A stretch of 64,000 bases of DNA from Mytilisepta virgata (taxonomy: Eukaryota > Mollusca > Bivalvia > Mytilida > Mytilidae): assembly GCA_028015205.1 (NCBI GenBank), contig CM051516.1, forward strand, positions 54,192,230 to 54,256,229, written 5' to 3'. The notes under the pieces were generated by a model, which saw nothing but the letters and a program-made list of their open reading frames with translations, ran no database searches and was not told where the DNA came from. This document shows positions 37,143-48,886 of the stretch, in pieces. The position numbers and the translations under genes are program-made. The number at the start of each line of letters is the position of its first letter. The stretch's first letter is position 1.

Positions 37143-38240
37143 ACTCGATTTTTTTTTTCGGACATTGACTTTCAGTTTGTTGTGGATACATTTATATCAT
37201 CGTATTCAAAACAAATATCAAACAAGTAAAATATGTATTTGGTACAAACAAATTTAAAATGTATGGATATTATTTAACTCTGTTCGATTTGTTTTTGCTT
37301 TGCGTTCGTTGTTTTTATTACAATATTCATGATAGTTACCATTACTAACCAGAGGAAGAAATATCGCTGTCACCAAAGATAATACACAAGGATTTTGACC
37401 GGATGGATTGTTGTAATCAGTGCAATTGCGCGGGACCCCGTCATCAGAAATAGTTTGATAGTTACATTGTATTATGTTTTAGTATTTAAAATCAAAGTCG
37501 TTGTTGGATCTGAATACATCCCTCCACTTTTAATAATTTTGACATTGTCCGTCCGCCATCCACGGAATTTTGGTAAGCATGAATTCGTCACAATTGTCTT
37601 CAGAACAAAATATAATCACCATGAAGTCGACATATGTATAAAATTTTTATTAAAATTGTGAAATATATACTACCGTTTGCAGAATAAAAAACGCAATTTG
37701 TTGAATTAAGTGATTTCTTGCTGTTTGTTGCTTCAGAACATCTATTATAAAACTAGTAGCATTTTAAGGGATCTGATGATTGCGAGAACGTTGTGATAAG
37801 TATATACCAGCTGACAAATTTTTAGTATCCTAAAAAGGTTGGCATAAAATAACTATCTTTGGCTTGTAATTACCATGTTTTACATGTAGCATCATTTTCA
37901 TTATTTTCGGAAGGCAAGTAAACATTTTTTTTATAATACCAAATTGCTTTTCCTAGTTTAGAACACGAGATCTTATTAAAAACTAATTGCATTTATTTTG
38001 CAGTAGTGAAAAAAAACCTTTTAAACAATAAGGTTTACCCTAAATGGAGAAATGGAAAATAAAGGTCACATTGTATCTCACCTAAAAAATCTTATGCAAG
38101 ATAATAAATAGTTCTTTTATCAGCATCGGTTTTTCAATAAAACAGCTTTTACAGCTTAAAATGGACCCATTAGAATTATTGTATTTAATTATCTGACTTG
38201 AAATCAAATAGGTATATTATGACAACCATATTAACTAAAA

Positions 38241-38243
<3 letters not shown>

Positions 38244-38271
<28 letters not shown>

Positions 38272-38276
38272 AAGAA
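38244..38276 (+). repeat. (GAA)n microsatellite
   Basis: About ten AGA/GAA units followed by an A run, in the spacer upstream of METTL24-like copy 3. Confidence 0.9.
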
Positions 38277-38867
38277 AAAAAAAAACAAAAACAAACGATC
38301 TCTAAACTAATTTTCACCGGCATATCTTAAATAAAATAATCCAGGATCAATATATTTTGATTTGACAAAAGATCACTCTTCTTGGCTTAAACCGACTGTC
38401 CAACAAATAAACTTGCAGAAAAAGGTCATTATATACATGTATGTGATGACTTTTTCTTTTTTAAGTTTTGTTGGTATAAAGCTCGATTTGAAGACTTCTA
38501 CTGGTTTTATAATTTATATTAGATGTCTTTTGATTGGTTAGCTTTTTCTTGTCTTAAAATTGGTTAGTCTGTTTTCGTCTTAATCTCATATACTAAATTT
38601 ATTTTTACTGTGAAGTCATACAGGGGACGCAATTTTTGACCAATAAGCAAAACGACTGTACATTTGTGTTCGGTTTATTTATAATAACATCAATGCACAC
38701 CATACACACGTTATTGAAGTTATTTCTTCATCGTCCTAAAAAAATACCATCAGTCTGTTTTAAGTTCTGTTTTGAATAGTTTTCAGTGTTTGTTTTATTA
38801 TTCATTTTATCATTTTGAACAAAAATCGTGAAACCTCTCATTCCTATTGAAATTTTCATTTCTTTAG

Positions 38868-40482
38868 ACTGAACATCAACATATTGTTATTCCAAACAAC
38901 ACAACAGTATCTACAATGTCTGACCTAGAAATCGAAAACTTGTACCATAGGTAAGAATGGAGAAATAAACTACATATAAAAGGTTCTACTCAAGTTTTTG
39001 AAATGCAGTTTGCCATTAAAAAAAATCAGTGTCATTTGGCGCGACTTAAACAATCAAATTGAACAAATGATTCAATATCTATGGCAAGCCGTTTTACTAT
39101 TTATTCTAACTTCAAGATATCTAATAAACTTTATAAGATATCTCATATAGTTTATAAGATATTTTATATTTTTGGACTTCCAAATGTTTCGGTTTTAATG
39201 CTGCTGATGAGAGGTAACTCCTTGAAATGCGTCGTATACAGCATAGTATAAATTTACCATATCTAATATTAGTATCTTTGGATTGTTATTTTGAAACTCC
39301 TGGGATGATGCCTCTGCTGGTGGACCCTAGGTCCCCGAGGGTATTCACCAACCCAGTCGTCAGACTTGTCTGACATGATTATTCATTGATTTGTTACAGA
39401 AATTACCAGTATTTAGCAAAATTCTAAAATAATAGAAATACTAAGGGTTCATTCCTTGTATTGCACATGGTAGATCTCCTTAGCTGAAATTTGGCTTCCT
39501 ATTTCGGTATTTTTGGTTGAGTACTTCTTGTTTAATATAAGTTTGGTTTTTGGACTTCCAAATGTTTCGGTTTTAATGCTGCTGATGAGAGGTAACTCCT
39601 TGAAATGCGTCGTATACAGCATAGTATAAATTTACCATATCTAATATTAGTATCTTTGGATTGTTATTTTATAAGATATCTTATATAGTTTATAAGATAT
39701 CTCATATAATATATAAGATATATCATATAATTTTCTTTATATCTTATAAATTATATGAGATATCTTATAAACTATAAGAGATATGTTATAAACTATATAA
39801 GATATCTTATAAAATATATCATATATCTTATAAAGTTTATAAGATATCTTATAAAAACTAGATTATATAAGATATCTTGTATATTATATGAGATATCTTG
39901 AAGTTAGAATAAATAGTAAAACGGCTTGCCATAAATATCCCATACAGAGATGTCTGTACTTGCACTCTCAAAAGGATCGACAACTCTGCATGGGAGATTG
40001 CAAATCAAGTGTAGAAGATACCGAACCAACAATGTCAGAAGGGAAATCCTAAATCATAATCCAGAGGACAATACCAAAAAGGAACATGACTGGCAAACAA
40101 ACAGACAAAGAGAGAGACAAACGAACAAAGAACACTGAAAACTAAAGCTTGGGCATTACGAACTCCAACAAAACCTGGAGTAAACAATATAAAGTATCTC
40201 CATTGATCACAGCTCTGGTTTTAGATCATGGCTTTGTTTTACCCTTTGATTTTGCTCGTCCAAGTGTTGGTCTTTTTTGTCTTTCAAAAATGTTGGCTCA
40301 CAGCACAACTCATAAGGATGAGTCGTGAATAGGCGAGGTATGAAATCTTTTGCATCAAAATTGTTATCATATAACACTATTACGCATTTACTGAGTTGGG
40401 GATACAACCGAGGACTTGCATCCATCCATTGTCATTGGTACTTTTATAAACGTTTTTTTTTTTGTTAACAAGACACAAAATT

Positions 40483-40513
<31 letters not shown>

Positions 40514-43500
40514 ATGTAAATCAAACACATTGTTTGGTTTTGTCGCCGTTGAATGCAATTGTAATGTAACAAGACAATATCTTGCGGTGTACATGTAGGT
40601 ATATGACTTCTACGCAAATTTACTGCAAAGAGATAGTACGACTTGGAGGTATTCAAGATGGCGGATGGGATGTTTGCCATGACAGGAAGTACAGACCAGG
40701 ACATCCGTGCCTTGTATATTCGTTTGGGTTAGTATACAGTGTTTGTCTTTTCTCTTTTTAACACATTGACAAAACAGAGGATGATGGATGAATTATTGTT
40801 TAACGTTCAGTGGCAACCAGGTGCATATCAGGACGAGAACATGTTGATATGATAATGAATATGATCCCTGTTTTGTACTAGACCGACACGCTAAGTCGGA
40901 TTTTTAATGTGCTAGCTCACGAGGTAACTGTCCACAGGAAGACATATCACCTCATTCGGACATATTATGCTGACTCCGAGCCAACAAGTCTTTGCTCTTA
41001 CTCCTAGATGCCGCGTGGTTGGAAGAGAAGCAGCAAATACCAATTTTTTTTAATGTCTTTGGTTTGACCCGGCCAGGGATCAAACCCGCGACCTTCCGCA
41101 CTCGGGGCGAACACGCTACCACGAGACCACCAAGGCGGTTGACAAAACAGAGGGGTAGAGCTTAAAATAAGGTATACATGTATGCATTGTCTTTCTTCGC
41201 ATTGGTTCAATAGATCATGTGTTCACTAAGATATATTTCGTATGGACTTTCTATTATTTTATTAAGTAAACTTGATTGATCGTTAACCTTACCCGAATTT
41301 TGGATGGTGTGGTTGGAGCCATGATTTTACTGTTTTCTCAAAAATGTTACATGTAGATGATTTTTGGTCTACATGTACCATAGTTTTATTTTGAGCACTG
41401 CTGATAAGAATTAATCTATAATAAGATTTGATGTGTGCGTTTGAACATTCTGGTTCGTTATGTTTTCAGAAAATTAACATAATACGGTCTATTTCCAGAA
41501 TAAACTGGGATTTTCGGTTTGATGATGCCATTGCAGACACTTATGGATGTGAAGTACATTCGTTCGATCCTAGGTAAATACAGTATATAAAACTTGGTGC
41601 ATACATATTTGTTTAAACTTAGTTTATAGCAATCATGATATTACACTATAATTTATTTAACAGAATTCTGTATTCAACCTCACAGCATACGGCACTTCAC
41701 CTAGTTAAACAAAGTTAATCCTGAATAAGTCAAAACCGGATATGGAATTTTATGTCTATACATAGTTGTCACTGGTGGAGTTAATTTGCTGACTTACTTG
41801 TTTTAACTTTTGGTTGGTTACTTTAGTTAGTTTAAAAATATTTTATAGCGAATGGGGCAAAAGAGAAAAAAAAACAAAAAACAATAACCAAAAAAACCTT
41901 AAGAAAACAAAGAAATAAAAAAAAAAAAACATCGGACACAAGATATTCCAAATTATATAGATCCTCTTCAAGTACTTCTGTTAAATTACATATGCATCAG
42001 TAATTAATAATAAATAATAATATGCTGTTGGTGTGGCCAATGATTCGAGGACAGAATAACCCTTTCCAGAAACTCATTTCCGGTATCACGATTCTGACCC
42101 TAAAATTATAATTTGAAGCAAGTTATTTCCCTTACTTTACTTACTTCCATTTCCGGCGAAAGAAACTTTTTCTAGCCTTAGTATGTAGCACAATATGGCT
42201 GCCCCCATTAAACAAAGACTTTTCTAAATGACCCATATTTAGAAAATACATATGCTCCTGTAGCGCTCGCTGCGCTCGCTATAAGTATATCGGAAAGGCA
42301 ATCAAAGCCATGTTATATTACGGAGTTGTCAAAGTGAGCTTTTTATTAACTGGAATAATGCATTTTTTTTAGCATGAAGACAAGAGATTTTAGACGCAAC
42401 GATAAGGTGTGGTTCCATGACATTGGAATTTTGAAAAAGAAAAATTATTATGACAAAGATAGAAAGTGGAAATTGTCAACTCTTAAAGACATTCGACAAG
42501 ATTTAAATCACACTTCAGTAAGGATTTACTTTTGGTCTGTTAGTTTTGTAAAAACCTGACACGAAAATCTCAAATCCTAAATACATTTACCTGGTCATTC
42601 GCGACTTCAGTTTATACTTTCTCACCAAGGTATTAAATATAAACTTTCAGCACATGCGTATAGAGGGTATTATGTAAACGCAAATTGTCTCAGCTTTAAC
42701 TGGAAAACTATCTTTTTCCACACAAAATTGTTTACTTCACAAAGAAATCATGCGTTACAACCACAATAGCTGTGTACAACAATAATTATAACGATTACAT
42801 TTACATTACAAATGTATTTAATTCGAGGGGGGAGGGGGTAACTTGACATTTTATGACGGGGGGTGCGTCGGTGAACTTGAAACCCCTAACCGAAATTTTC
42901 CACGTTATATCGAATCGGGGACCCGAAAATATCCATGAAAGCTAAAATTACATATCCGAAATTATCCAAAAATAATAATATTTGTTACAATGTCCCTAAA
43001 AAAATGGATAGATCTGAATTCTCCTCAGTGCTTTATAAAAATCTACAGATATGTTTAAAATCCTGACCGGAATTCTCCAGAGCGTCAAAAAATCCTGACC
43101 CGAAATATCCGCCGGCTTTGTAATATCTTGAATTTGCCGCACGTCCCATATATAAAAATCATTGAGTTAATCCCCCCGGAGGTATTTAGGCCGCGCCATC
43201 TTGAATTCCGAATGATATGACCACAGTATAGGTAGCTGTGCGAGGAAATTCACTTATTGACGTAAATTTTTTTGGCTGAAATATATATTTTGTCATGAGA
43301 AAACAAGACCAGCTTGAAGTCAGAGGTACATGTAAGTATTTTCCATCTTTTGCAGTTGGTAAGAGTTGTTTATTATAGAATTTGGTAAGGAATCCGAGAT
43401 TTGACTACTCTACAAGTCATCAAATGTTCAGTTCAACGGAAATATCTTATGCAAAATAAAACACCAAAGAAGTAAAAACAAAACACACATATCTAATTTT

Positions 43501-46500
43501 TTTAAGAATCCTCTCAACTTAATTGGAATATATTGATTAACTGACCGTAAAAATGCATCTTACCATTGAAATGAATTTCAGAAGAAACCATTTACCTTGT
43601 TTGTATCTGATCTACAATGTTTGTTTAAGTTTTATTTTGAGTCACTGGATAGTGAAACTTTTAAAAATTTTGAAATGCTTAATAATTTAAAATCAAAATT
43701 TACATGAATTATGTTTTGTTTAATCCTTCATCGACCTTTTGATGTAGTGTTTAATTTACGTATTTCTAAAATAGTTTAACAGATTGACAATCCTAATTAT
43801 ATATGCCTGTATTCAAATAAATAAGAAAAATCGTCATCCTAAACTGGTCGCGCACATGCGTGTGCTACATGAATTTAGGTAAATTTTTTCCTGTTTATTT
43901 TTCCCACTCTCGAAGATTAAGCGGTAATGTTACGTGTTTTAAAAGAAGATGAGATACATGCTAAGGTATTGATCCTCTTGATACAGTCCACCTAAATCAT
44001 TTACCAATATCATATTTTTTAATGTTAAGCAAGGGTAATTAAAATTAATAGATATTTTATTATCTCTGTCCGCCAAATGGTTTTAGCTCACCCAGCCCAT
44101 AGGGCCATGTGAGTTTTTTCTCATCATTTGGCTGTGTCGTTTGTCGTCCATCTTCCGTCTGTAAACTTTTACAATTTGGTCTTCTCCTCTGAGGTATGAA
44201 ACATCTGTGGAAGGACCTTTATAATGCATATTTTGATCCGGTCGGACAATATAACCGCTAAGACCAATTCTTATTCTGATTGGACAAATTTTAAAAATCT
44301 TCTCTTCTGAAACGACATAGCTAAATGAACTGAAACTTGGTATGAAGCATCTTTGGAAGGGCCTCTATAAAGTGTGTCCCCTTTGGACAGCTAATATTGC
44401 CGCCATGATGAATTCTAATTTTTGATTGGTCAAAATTTGAAACATTTTCTCCTCTGAAACCACAAAGACAAATGAACTGTAACTTGGTATGACGCATCTG
44501 TGGAAAGACCATTATAAAGTTTGCATGTGTTGTTCCGGTCGGACAACTTATATGGCCGCCATGGTGAATTCTTATTTCTGATTGGACAAAATTTAAAAAT
44601 CTTCTCCTCTGAAACGACATTGCTAAATAAACTGAAACTTTGTATAAAGCATCCATGGAAGGACCTTTATAAAGTTTTCATATTTCGTTACGGTCGGACA
44701 GGTTATATGGCTGACATGATGAATTCTTATTGCTGATTGATCAGAGTTTCAAATATTTTCTTTTCTGAAACCGCAAAGCCAAATGAACGGTAACTTGGTA
44801 TGAAGGAACTGTGGAAGGTCCATTACAATTTTCAATTGATATGAAATAAAATGGATTAATTGTGGGACTCTCAGGTGAGCTATACCATGTATAATGGCTC
44901 AATTCCCTTGAGCCTCTTGATTATTTTCCTGATTGCTATTTTAAAAATGATTTTTGTCCGTTTGTCGTAAAATCAATGATTATTTCGTTGGGCGAGTGGT
45001 CTGCGTAGTTCGTCATGACTACTAATGATCACTAGCCTGTCAACGCTGGGGTTGTGAGTTCGAATCTCACCTGTGGCAGGGGTGTGTTCGACTCCGATCT
45101 TAAATGACAAGGATTGCCAATTTTCCTACCGAAGGTCGGTGGTTCTCTCCGGGTACTCCGGCTTCCTCCACCAATAAAAACTGGCCGCCACGAAATAGCC
45201 AAATGTGCTGAAAACGGCGTTAAACCCCAACCAAACAAAACAAAAAATTATGTCGAACAAATTATGTACTTGTCCTTACTGTTTAATTTATCGCATTTGT
45301 GTCGAGCTCCTAAAGCACACAAGTGTACAAAAAATGCTACATGCATTAGGGGTAATGAACTCGAGTTGGTGCTTAATTGTGTAGGAGCCATCTTGAACTT
45401 TTTATGACCCACTAACAAAATTTGGGGGGCATATAGATTATTAGTCTGTCCCACCTCAGGTAAAGGTTTGCGTTTAACCTTTTTTTATATGAAGACACGG
45501 TTACATCTTTATGAAACTTTGTAAACATTTATATCATGATAGAGACTTTCTACATTATATGCCGTTGTAAGGTTTTGACTTACATTTCAGTGTTAAATGA
45601 ACATGGGAAATGAAATGGTGAAACATCAGGTTAAGGTTTGCGTTGAAGCTTTTTTCTAAGATGTTGTCATATGTTCATTAAACTTGGCCTACATGTAATT
45701 AATGGCTTGAACTTTTAAAAATAAATACCGTTTTAAGGTCTTGATATAAATTTTACGGATCTGTGAACATGGGAATGTGATTGTGAATCGTCAGGTTAAG
45801 GTTCGCGTTGAAGCTTTTTTTCTATGAAGATTGGGTCACATCATCATGAAACTTGGTACACAGTCATGTACATCATGATATGAACTTTCTAAAATTTATA
45901 CTTTTTGATCGTTTTGACCTAGGTTTGACGGATAATTGAACATGGAAAATGTAATGCTGCGGACCCAGGTTTAGGTGTGCTTTAAAGCTTTTTTCAGTTA
46001 TTCATTTAAAAGACTAATCAAATTCGGTTAACTATTTTGACTTGATACACGTTCTTATTCTCAGAAGAAAGGAGGAGCTTACAGTTTTGTCATAATTATG
46101 TATCCGTTGTTTTTACTTTTACCTAAATAAGCTTTCTTACTTGTGAAAGGCGACAACAAGCAAACAATGAACCTTTATAGGCACAGTATATATAGTAACA
46201 ACGGAAAACGCGCATATACACGTTTCAAATGGAATTAGAACGAAATGATTTTCCTGACATTTATTTGTTCCTCAAGGTAATTTGGGAAGTCAAAAAGTAT
46301 TAAAACATGATAAGCAGGTTGTTCAAAACAACCAGTTTCATTAATAGAGAAACGAAAAAAAAAAAAAAAAAAAAACGCCTCAAAATTGAAGTCACAAAAT
46401 TCATACAATGAGAAACCAGAGTGAGTTATATTTTCCTAACCAATGTAGGTAAGGGAGATAATAAATTTGTCTCCCTTTAGGCCTCAGGACAAAAGGGAGA

Positions 46501-46887
46501 GAACTTAATTATCTCCCTTACCTACATTTGTTAGGATAAGATAACTCACTCTGGTTCCTCATTCGTGATGTCTAATGTATTGATTGCTCCTGCTAAAAAA
46601 CTTGTTTTGATTATCTTTAGAGGAAACTTGACATTGTAAAAGTGGATGTTGAAGGCTCAGAATGGATTGCTATACCAGATATGGTAAAGAGTGGCGCACT
46701 GTCTGATGTTACACAGGTGTATTTTGAGTTTCACTCTCCAGGAAATATAGAACATTTAGGTATTATCAGACTCCTGTATGATGAAGGTTTTAGAATATTT
46801 TGGTTTAATCAAAATCCACTCTGCACAAAGAATCAAAAAACATTTATATTCAAGAAATGTTTTGAAGTTTACTTTGTAAAGATGTAA
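38868..46887 (+). CDS. METTL24-like methyltransferase, copy 3 (N-terminal exons not found)
   Basis: Five exons at 38868-38950, 40599-40727, 41499-41573, 42373-42517 and 46621-46887 have exactly the lengths and phases of copy 1 (83, 129, 75, 145, 267) and encode 232 residues plus stop. Motifs are DGGWDVCHD, CLVYSFGI, GCEVHSFDPS, VKVDVEGSEW, YFEFHSPGN and YDEGFRIFW, so the cofactor-binding core of the METTL24 family is intact. Similarity to copy 1 extends into the introns before exons 3 and 5 and between exons 3 and 4 of the family numbering, which argues for a segmental duplication. Introns carry a foldback element (39080-39933), a SINE (40781-41138), tandem-monomer repeats (44084-46010) and a hairpin element (46407-46563). 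No convincing start exon was found between 35281 and 38867. Either it has diverged, or the gene borrows the first two exons of the middle copy, which is phase-compatible. The polyadenylation signal overlaps the stop codon. Confidence 0.82.
39080..39933. mobile_element. foldback DNA element FB2 with TATAAGATATCT satellite arms
   Basis: Terminal inverted repeats of about 42 bases (TATGGCAAGCCGTTTTACTA and complement) enclose arrays of TTATAAGATATCT-like units and a central unique region. A perfect six-base duplication AATATC flanks the element (39074-39079 and 39934-39939). Inside, a block of about 125 bases occurs twice (39168-39292 and 39546-39670). The element is in the first visible intron of METTL24-like copy 3 and absent from copy 1. 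Confidence 0.82.
40781..41138 (-). mobile_element. tRNA-derived SINE, family B, full length
   Basis: Reverse complement of the 32058 copy with the complete head (TTGGTGGTCTCGTGGTAGCG and GGGTTTGATCCC). Perfect 15-base target duplication TTGACAAAACAGAGG at 40766-40780 and 41139-41153. It lies in the intron after exon 40599-40727 of METTL24-like copy 3 and is absent from the matching intron of copy 1, so it post-dates the duplication. Confidence 0.88.
44084..44882 (+). mobile_element. TAGCTCACC-ended tandem-monomer element, long copy
   Basis: Same ends as the copy at 35606 (left TAGCTCACC, right CAGGTGAGCTA). It holds about four monomers of 140-170 bases, each with GAAACTTGGTATGA-like and ATGGCCGCCATGRTGAATTC-like phrases. 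It lies in the last intron of METTL24-like copy 3. Open frames across it are repeat translations. Confidence 0.65.
44986..45246 (+). mobile_element. tRNA-derived SINE, family A, copy 2
   Basis: Same head (GGGCGAGTGGTCTGCG; GAGTTCGAATCTC) and same body and tail (CGAAATAGCCAAATGTGCTG, then AACCAAACAAAAC) as the copy at 19823. It lies in the last intron of METTL24-like copy 3. The target duplication is not clear. Confidence 0.8.
45430..46010 (+). repeat. tandem-monomer repeat, GTTTGCGTTGAAGC family
   Basis: Three or more monomers of about 170 bases contain GGTTTGCGTTGAAGCTTTTT, ATGAAACTTGGTACAC-like and GAACTTTCTAAAATTTAT-like phrases (45,510; 45,677; 45,847). The monomers match those of the element at 62783. 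Confidence 0.6.
46407..46563. repeat. hairpin element H2
   Basis: Arms of about 67 bases: AAACCAGAGTGAGTTAT and GTAGGTAAGGGAGATAAT pair with ATTATCTCCCTTACCTAC and ATAACTCACTCTGGTT. The centre is AGGCCTCAGGAC. It ends about 57 bases before the last exon of METTL24-like copy 3 and could fold in the pre-mRNA. Confidence 0.8.
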
Positions 46888-46891
46888 TAAA
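46886..46891 (+). promoter_or_regulatory. polyadenylation signal overlapping the stop codon of METTL24-like copy 3
   Basis: AATAAA begins on the last two bases of the TAA stop at 46885-46887. If used, the 3' UTR would be only some tens of bases long. Confidence 0.4.
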
Positions 46892-47358
46892 ATCCTTTGT
46901 TTGTAATGAATAGACAATTTAAACTATTAATTTTTCAGTATTTTAATAGTTTTTGGCAAATACACGTACAATGAATTTTTGAGTGGTCAAATCGACCAAA
47001 ACTCCCTTTCCTTGACCGTTAGATAGATATAATATTAGAGCAAATTCCACATTGGCGCTAACTGCGTCATTTAATCTTATTTAGCTTCCTCGAATTTTTA
47101 CTGTCTGGAAACTTTTTACAGTCACAACGTTAATTAACCATCAACGTTCGCAAACCGAAGCAGTGCATACGTCAGCCCAACGTCTCCATTGCAGGGTGCG
47201 TTTAGCAATGAAAAACAAATATTATGATGTGTGACCATAAAACCATAAAGAAACACTGAACTGATTCTGCATTATTTCATATCAGAGAAAAATAGTTGTT
47301 GTTATTGGTTAAAACATGGTCATGTGGTATTTATTAATCTGCGTTAAAATGCCAAGCA

Positions 47359-47404
47359 GACATTATCATGATAATGTCCGTGGGCATTACCACACGGTAA
47401 TGCC
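47359..47404. repeat. two adjacent small perfect palindromes
   Basis: GACATTATCATGATAATGTC (47359-47378) is a perfect 20-base palindrome. Four bases later, GGCATTACC-ACAC-GGTAATGCC (47383-47404) is a perfect nine-base stem with a four-base loop. They lie about 470 bases downstream of METTL24-like copy 3. Confidence 0.7.
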
Positions 47405-47799
47405 TTCTAGCAATTTAGAGTTACGTCCCCTCATTAAAACGCAAACGGGAGGCAGGAGTTGTTAATTAAATTCTAGACTTTTCTAAATGAAATTTTGGTT
47501 TCAATGAAATAAAAACAATACTTGCTCAAATAGTATTGTTGTAATATTATATAACAGGGTGCCTTTTTTATGTACTTAGTAGGTATGCATACTTGGAATA
47601 ATAAATTCTTGTCAGTAATGCTTGAAGTAGAAAAAAGAATATATATGGGGAACTTCCATGAATGTACAATATACCAGCATAGCACCAAAAGTTATGATAG
47701 AAACATAAACACACATCCAGAGGTCATGAGGTATTCAACATACATGTACATGTAAGGAACCCGCAACCAGCAGATTTATATTCTTCAATGAAATAAACA

Positions 47800-47968
47800 C
47801 AATAGTTGCTTATATAGAGGGTATTATCATGATAAATTGACTGCCCTCGGGACAGATATTGCCTTCAAAATTGATAATGCCCTTGCCTTTATCAATGTTT
47901 CAGGGAATATCACTGTCCTTTGGGCAGTCACTATATCATGATAATGCCCTCTATATAAGCAACTATTG
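47800..47968. repeat. hairpin element H3
   Basis: Arms of about 65 bases, roughly 90 percent complementary: CAATAGTTGCTTATATAGAG pairs with CTCTATATAAGCAACTATTG, and ACTGCCCTCGGGACAG with CTGTCCTTTGGGCAGT. It shares the TTATCATGATAA motif with the palindrome at 47359. Confidence 0.82.
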
Positions 47969-48672
47969 TATAAGTATTAGGATCGAGTTATATAATTTGT
48001 GATTCTATGTTGAAAGCAAAGTTACTATATAATTATGTAAACGAAATTAATCTTATGATTTGTTCTGAAGCCTATTTATTAAAAAAAAAATATAAGAAAA
48101 TATAAATTTTCTATGTTTATGACATTTCTTGGTGGATCGACAATATAACCTATGTTATTCATGTATATAATGAAATCGAAAAGAAAACTTCTCGTGACCA
48201 CTAAATATATCAGGGCATGGAGGATCACATTAGCACGAAATTCTTTTGTAACACTTGTAGAAATAACTTTCATTTGAACCACCCCTCACCCCCTACGCCT
48301 TCCCCGATTGCCTGAAATAAGTAAAAATATACTTGAAAAGGATTCCAATGGTAGTCTTATCCCATACGAATGGCTTATGCTGTCAACATCAAAGAATACA
48401 CGAACAATCTCTTTTTGCCGTTGCATTGTGTAGGGGGCAGCGTTTTTTGCGGACAGGTACCTACGCGCCTCGATAAGTGAGCTACAAGTATATTTGTTTA
48501 TTTACAAAAAAAGTTATCATTACTGGAAAACAGTTTGAAAAGCCATACTAGACTATCTGAAAAGACAATACCAAAAAAACATAAGACAGTGGGGAAATTC
48601 AACAAGGCCAAAATCTAAAGAAGAACACAGACATAACAAACAAATACGACAAAGACAAAACCAAAGGAAAAC

Positions 48673-48703
48673 ATGATCGAGATCGATCGATCGAGAGAGA
48701 TCG

Positions 48704-48740
<37 letters not shown>

Positions 48741-48847
48741 GAGAGAGATCGATCGAGAGATCGAGAGAGAGAGAGAGAGATCGAGAGAGATCGATCGAGA
48801 GAGAGAGAGAGAGAGAGAGATCGAGAGAGAGATCGAGAGATCGAGAG

Positions 48848-48885
<38 letters not shown>
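48673..48885 (+). repeat. GA / GATC compound microsatellite, about 210 bp
   Basis: GAGAGA runs are punctuated by GATCGATC and GATCGAGA blocks. It yields long low-complexity frames in all phases (Arg-Glu or Leu-Ser repeats) that are not genes. Confidence 0.95.

Positions 48886-48886
<1 letters not shown>

Noticed and set aside
44321..44656. Minus-strand 111-codon frame with repeated segments
   Set aside because: It covers the tandem monomers of the TAGCTCACC-ended element; the protein repeats follow the DNA monomers.
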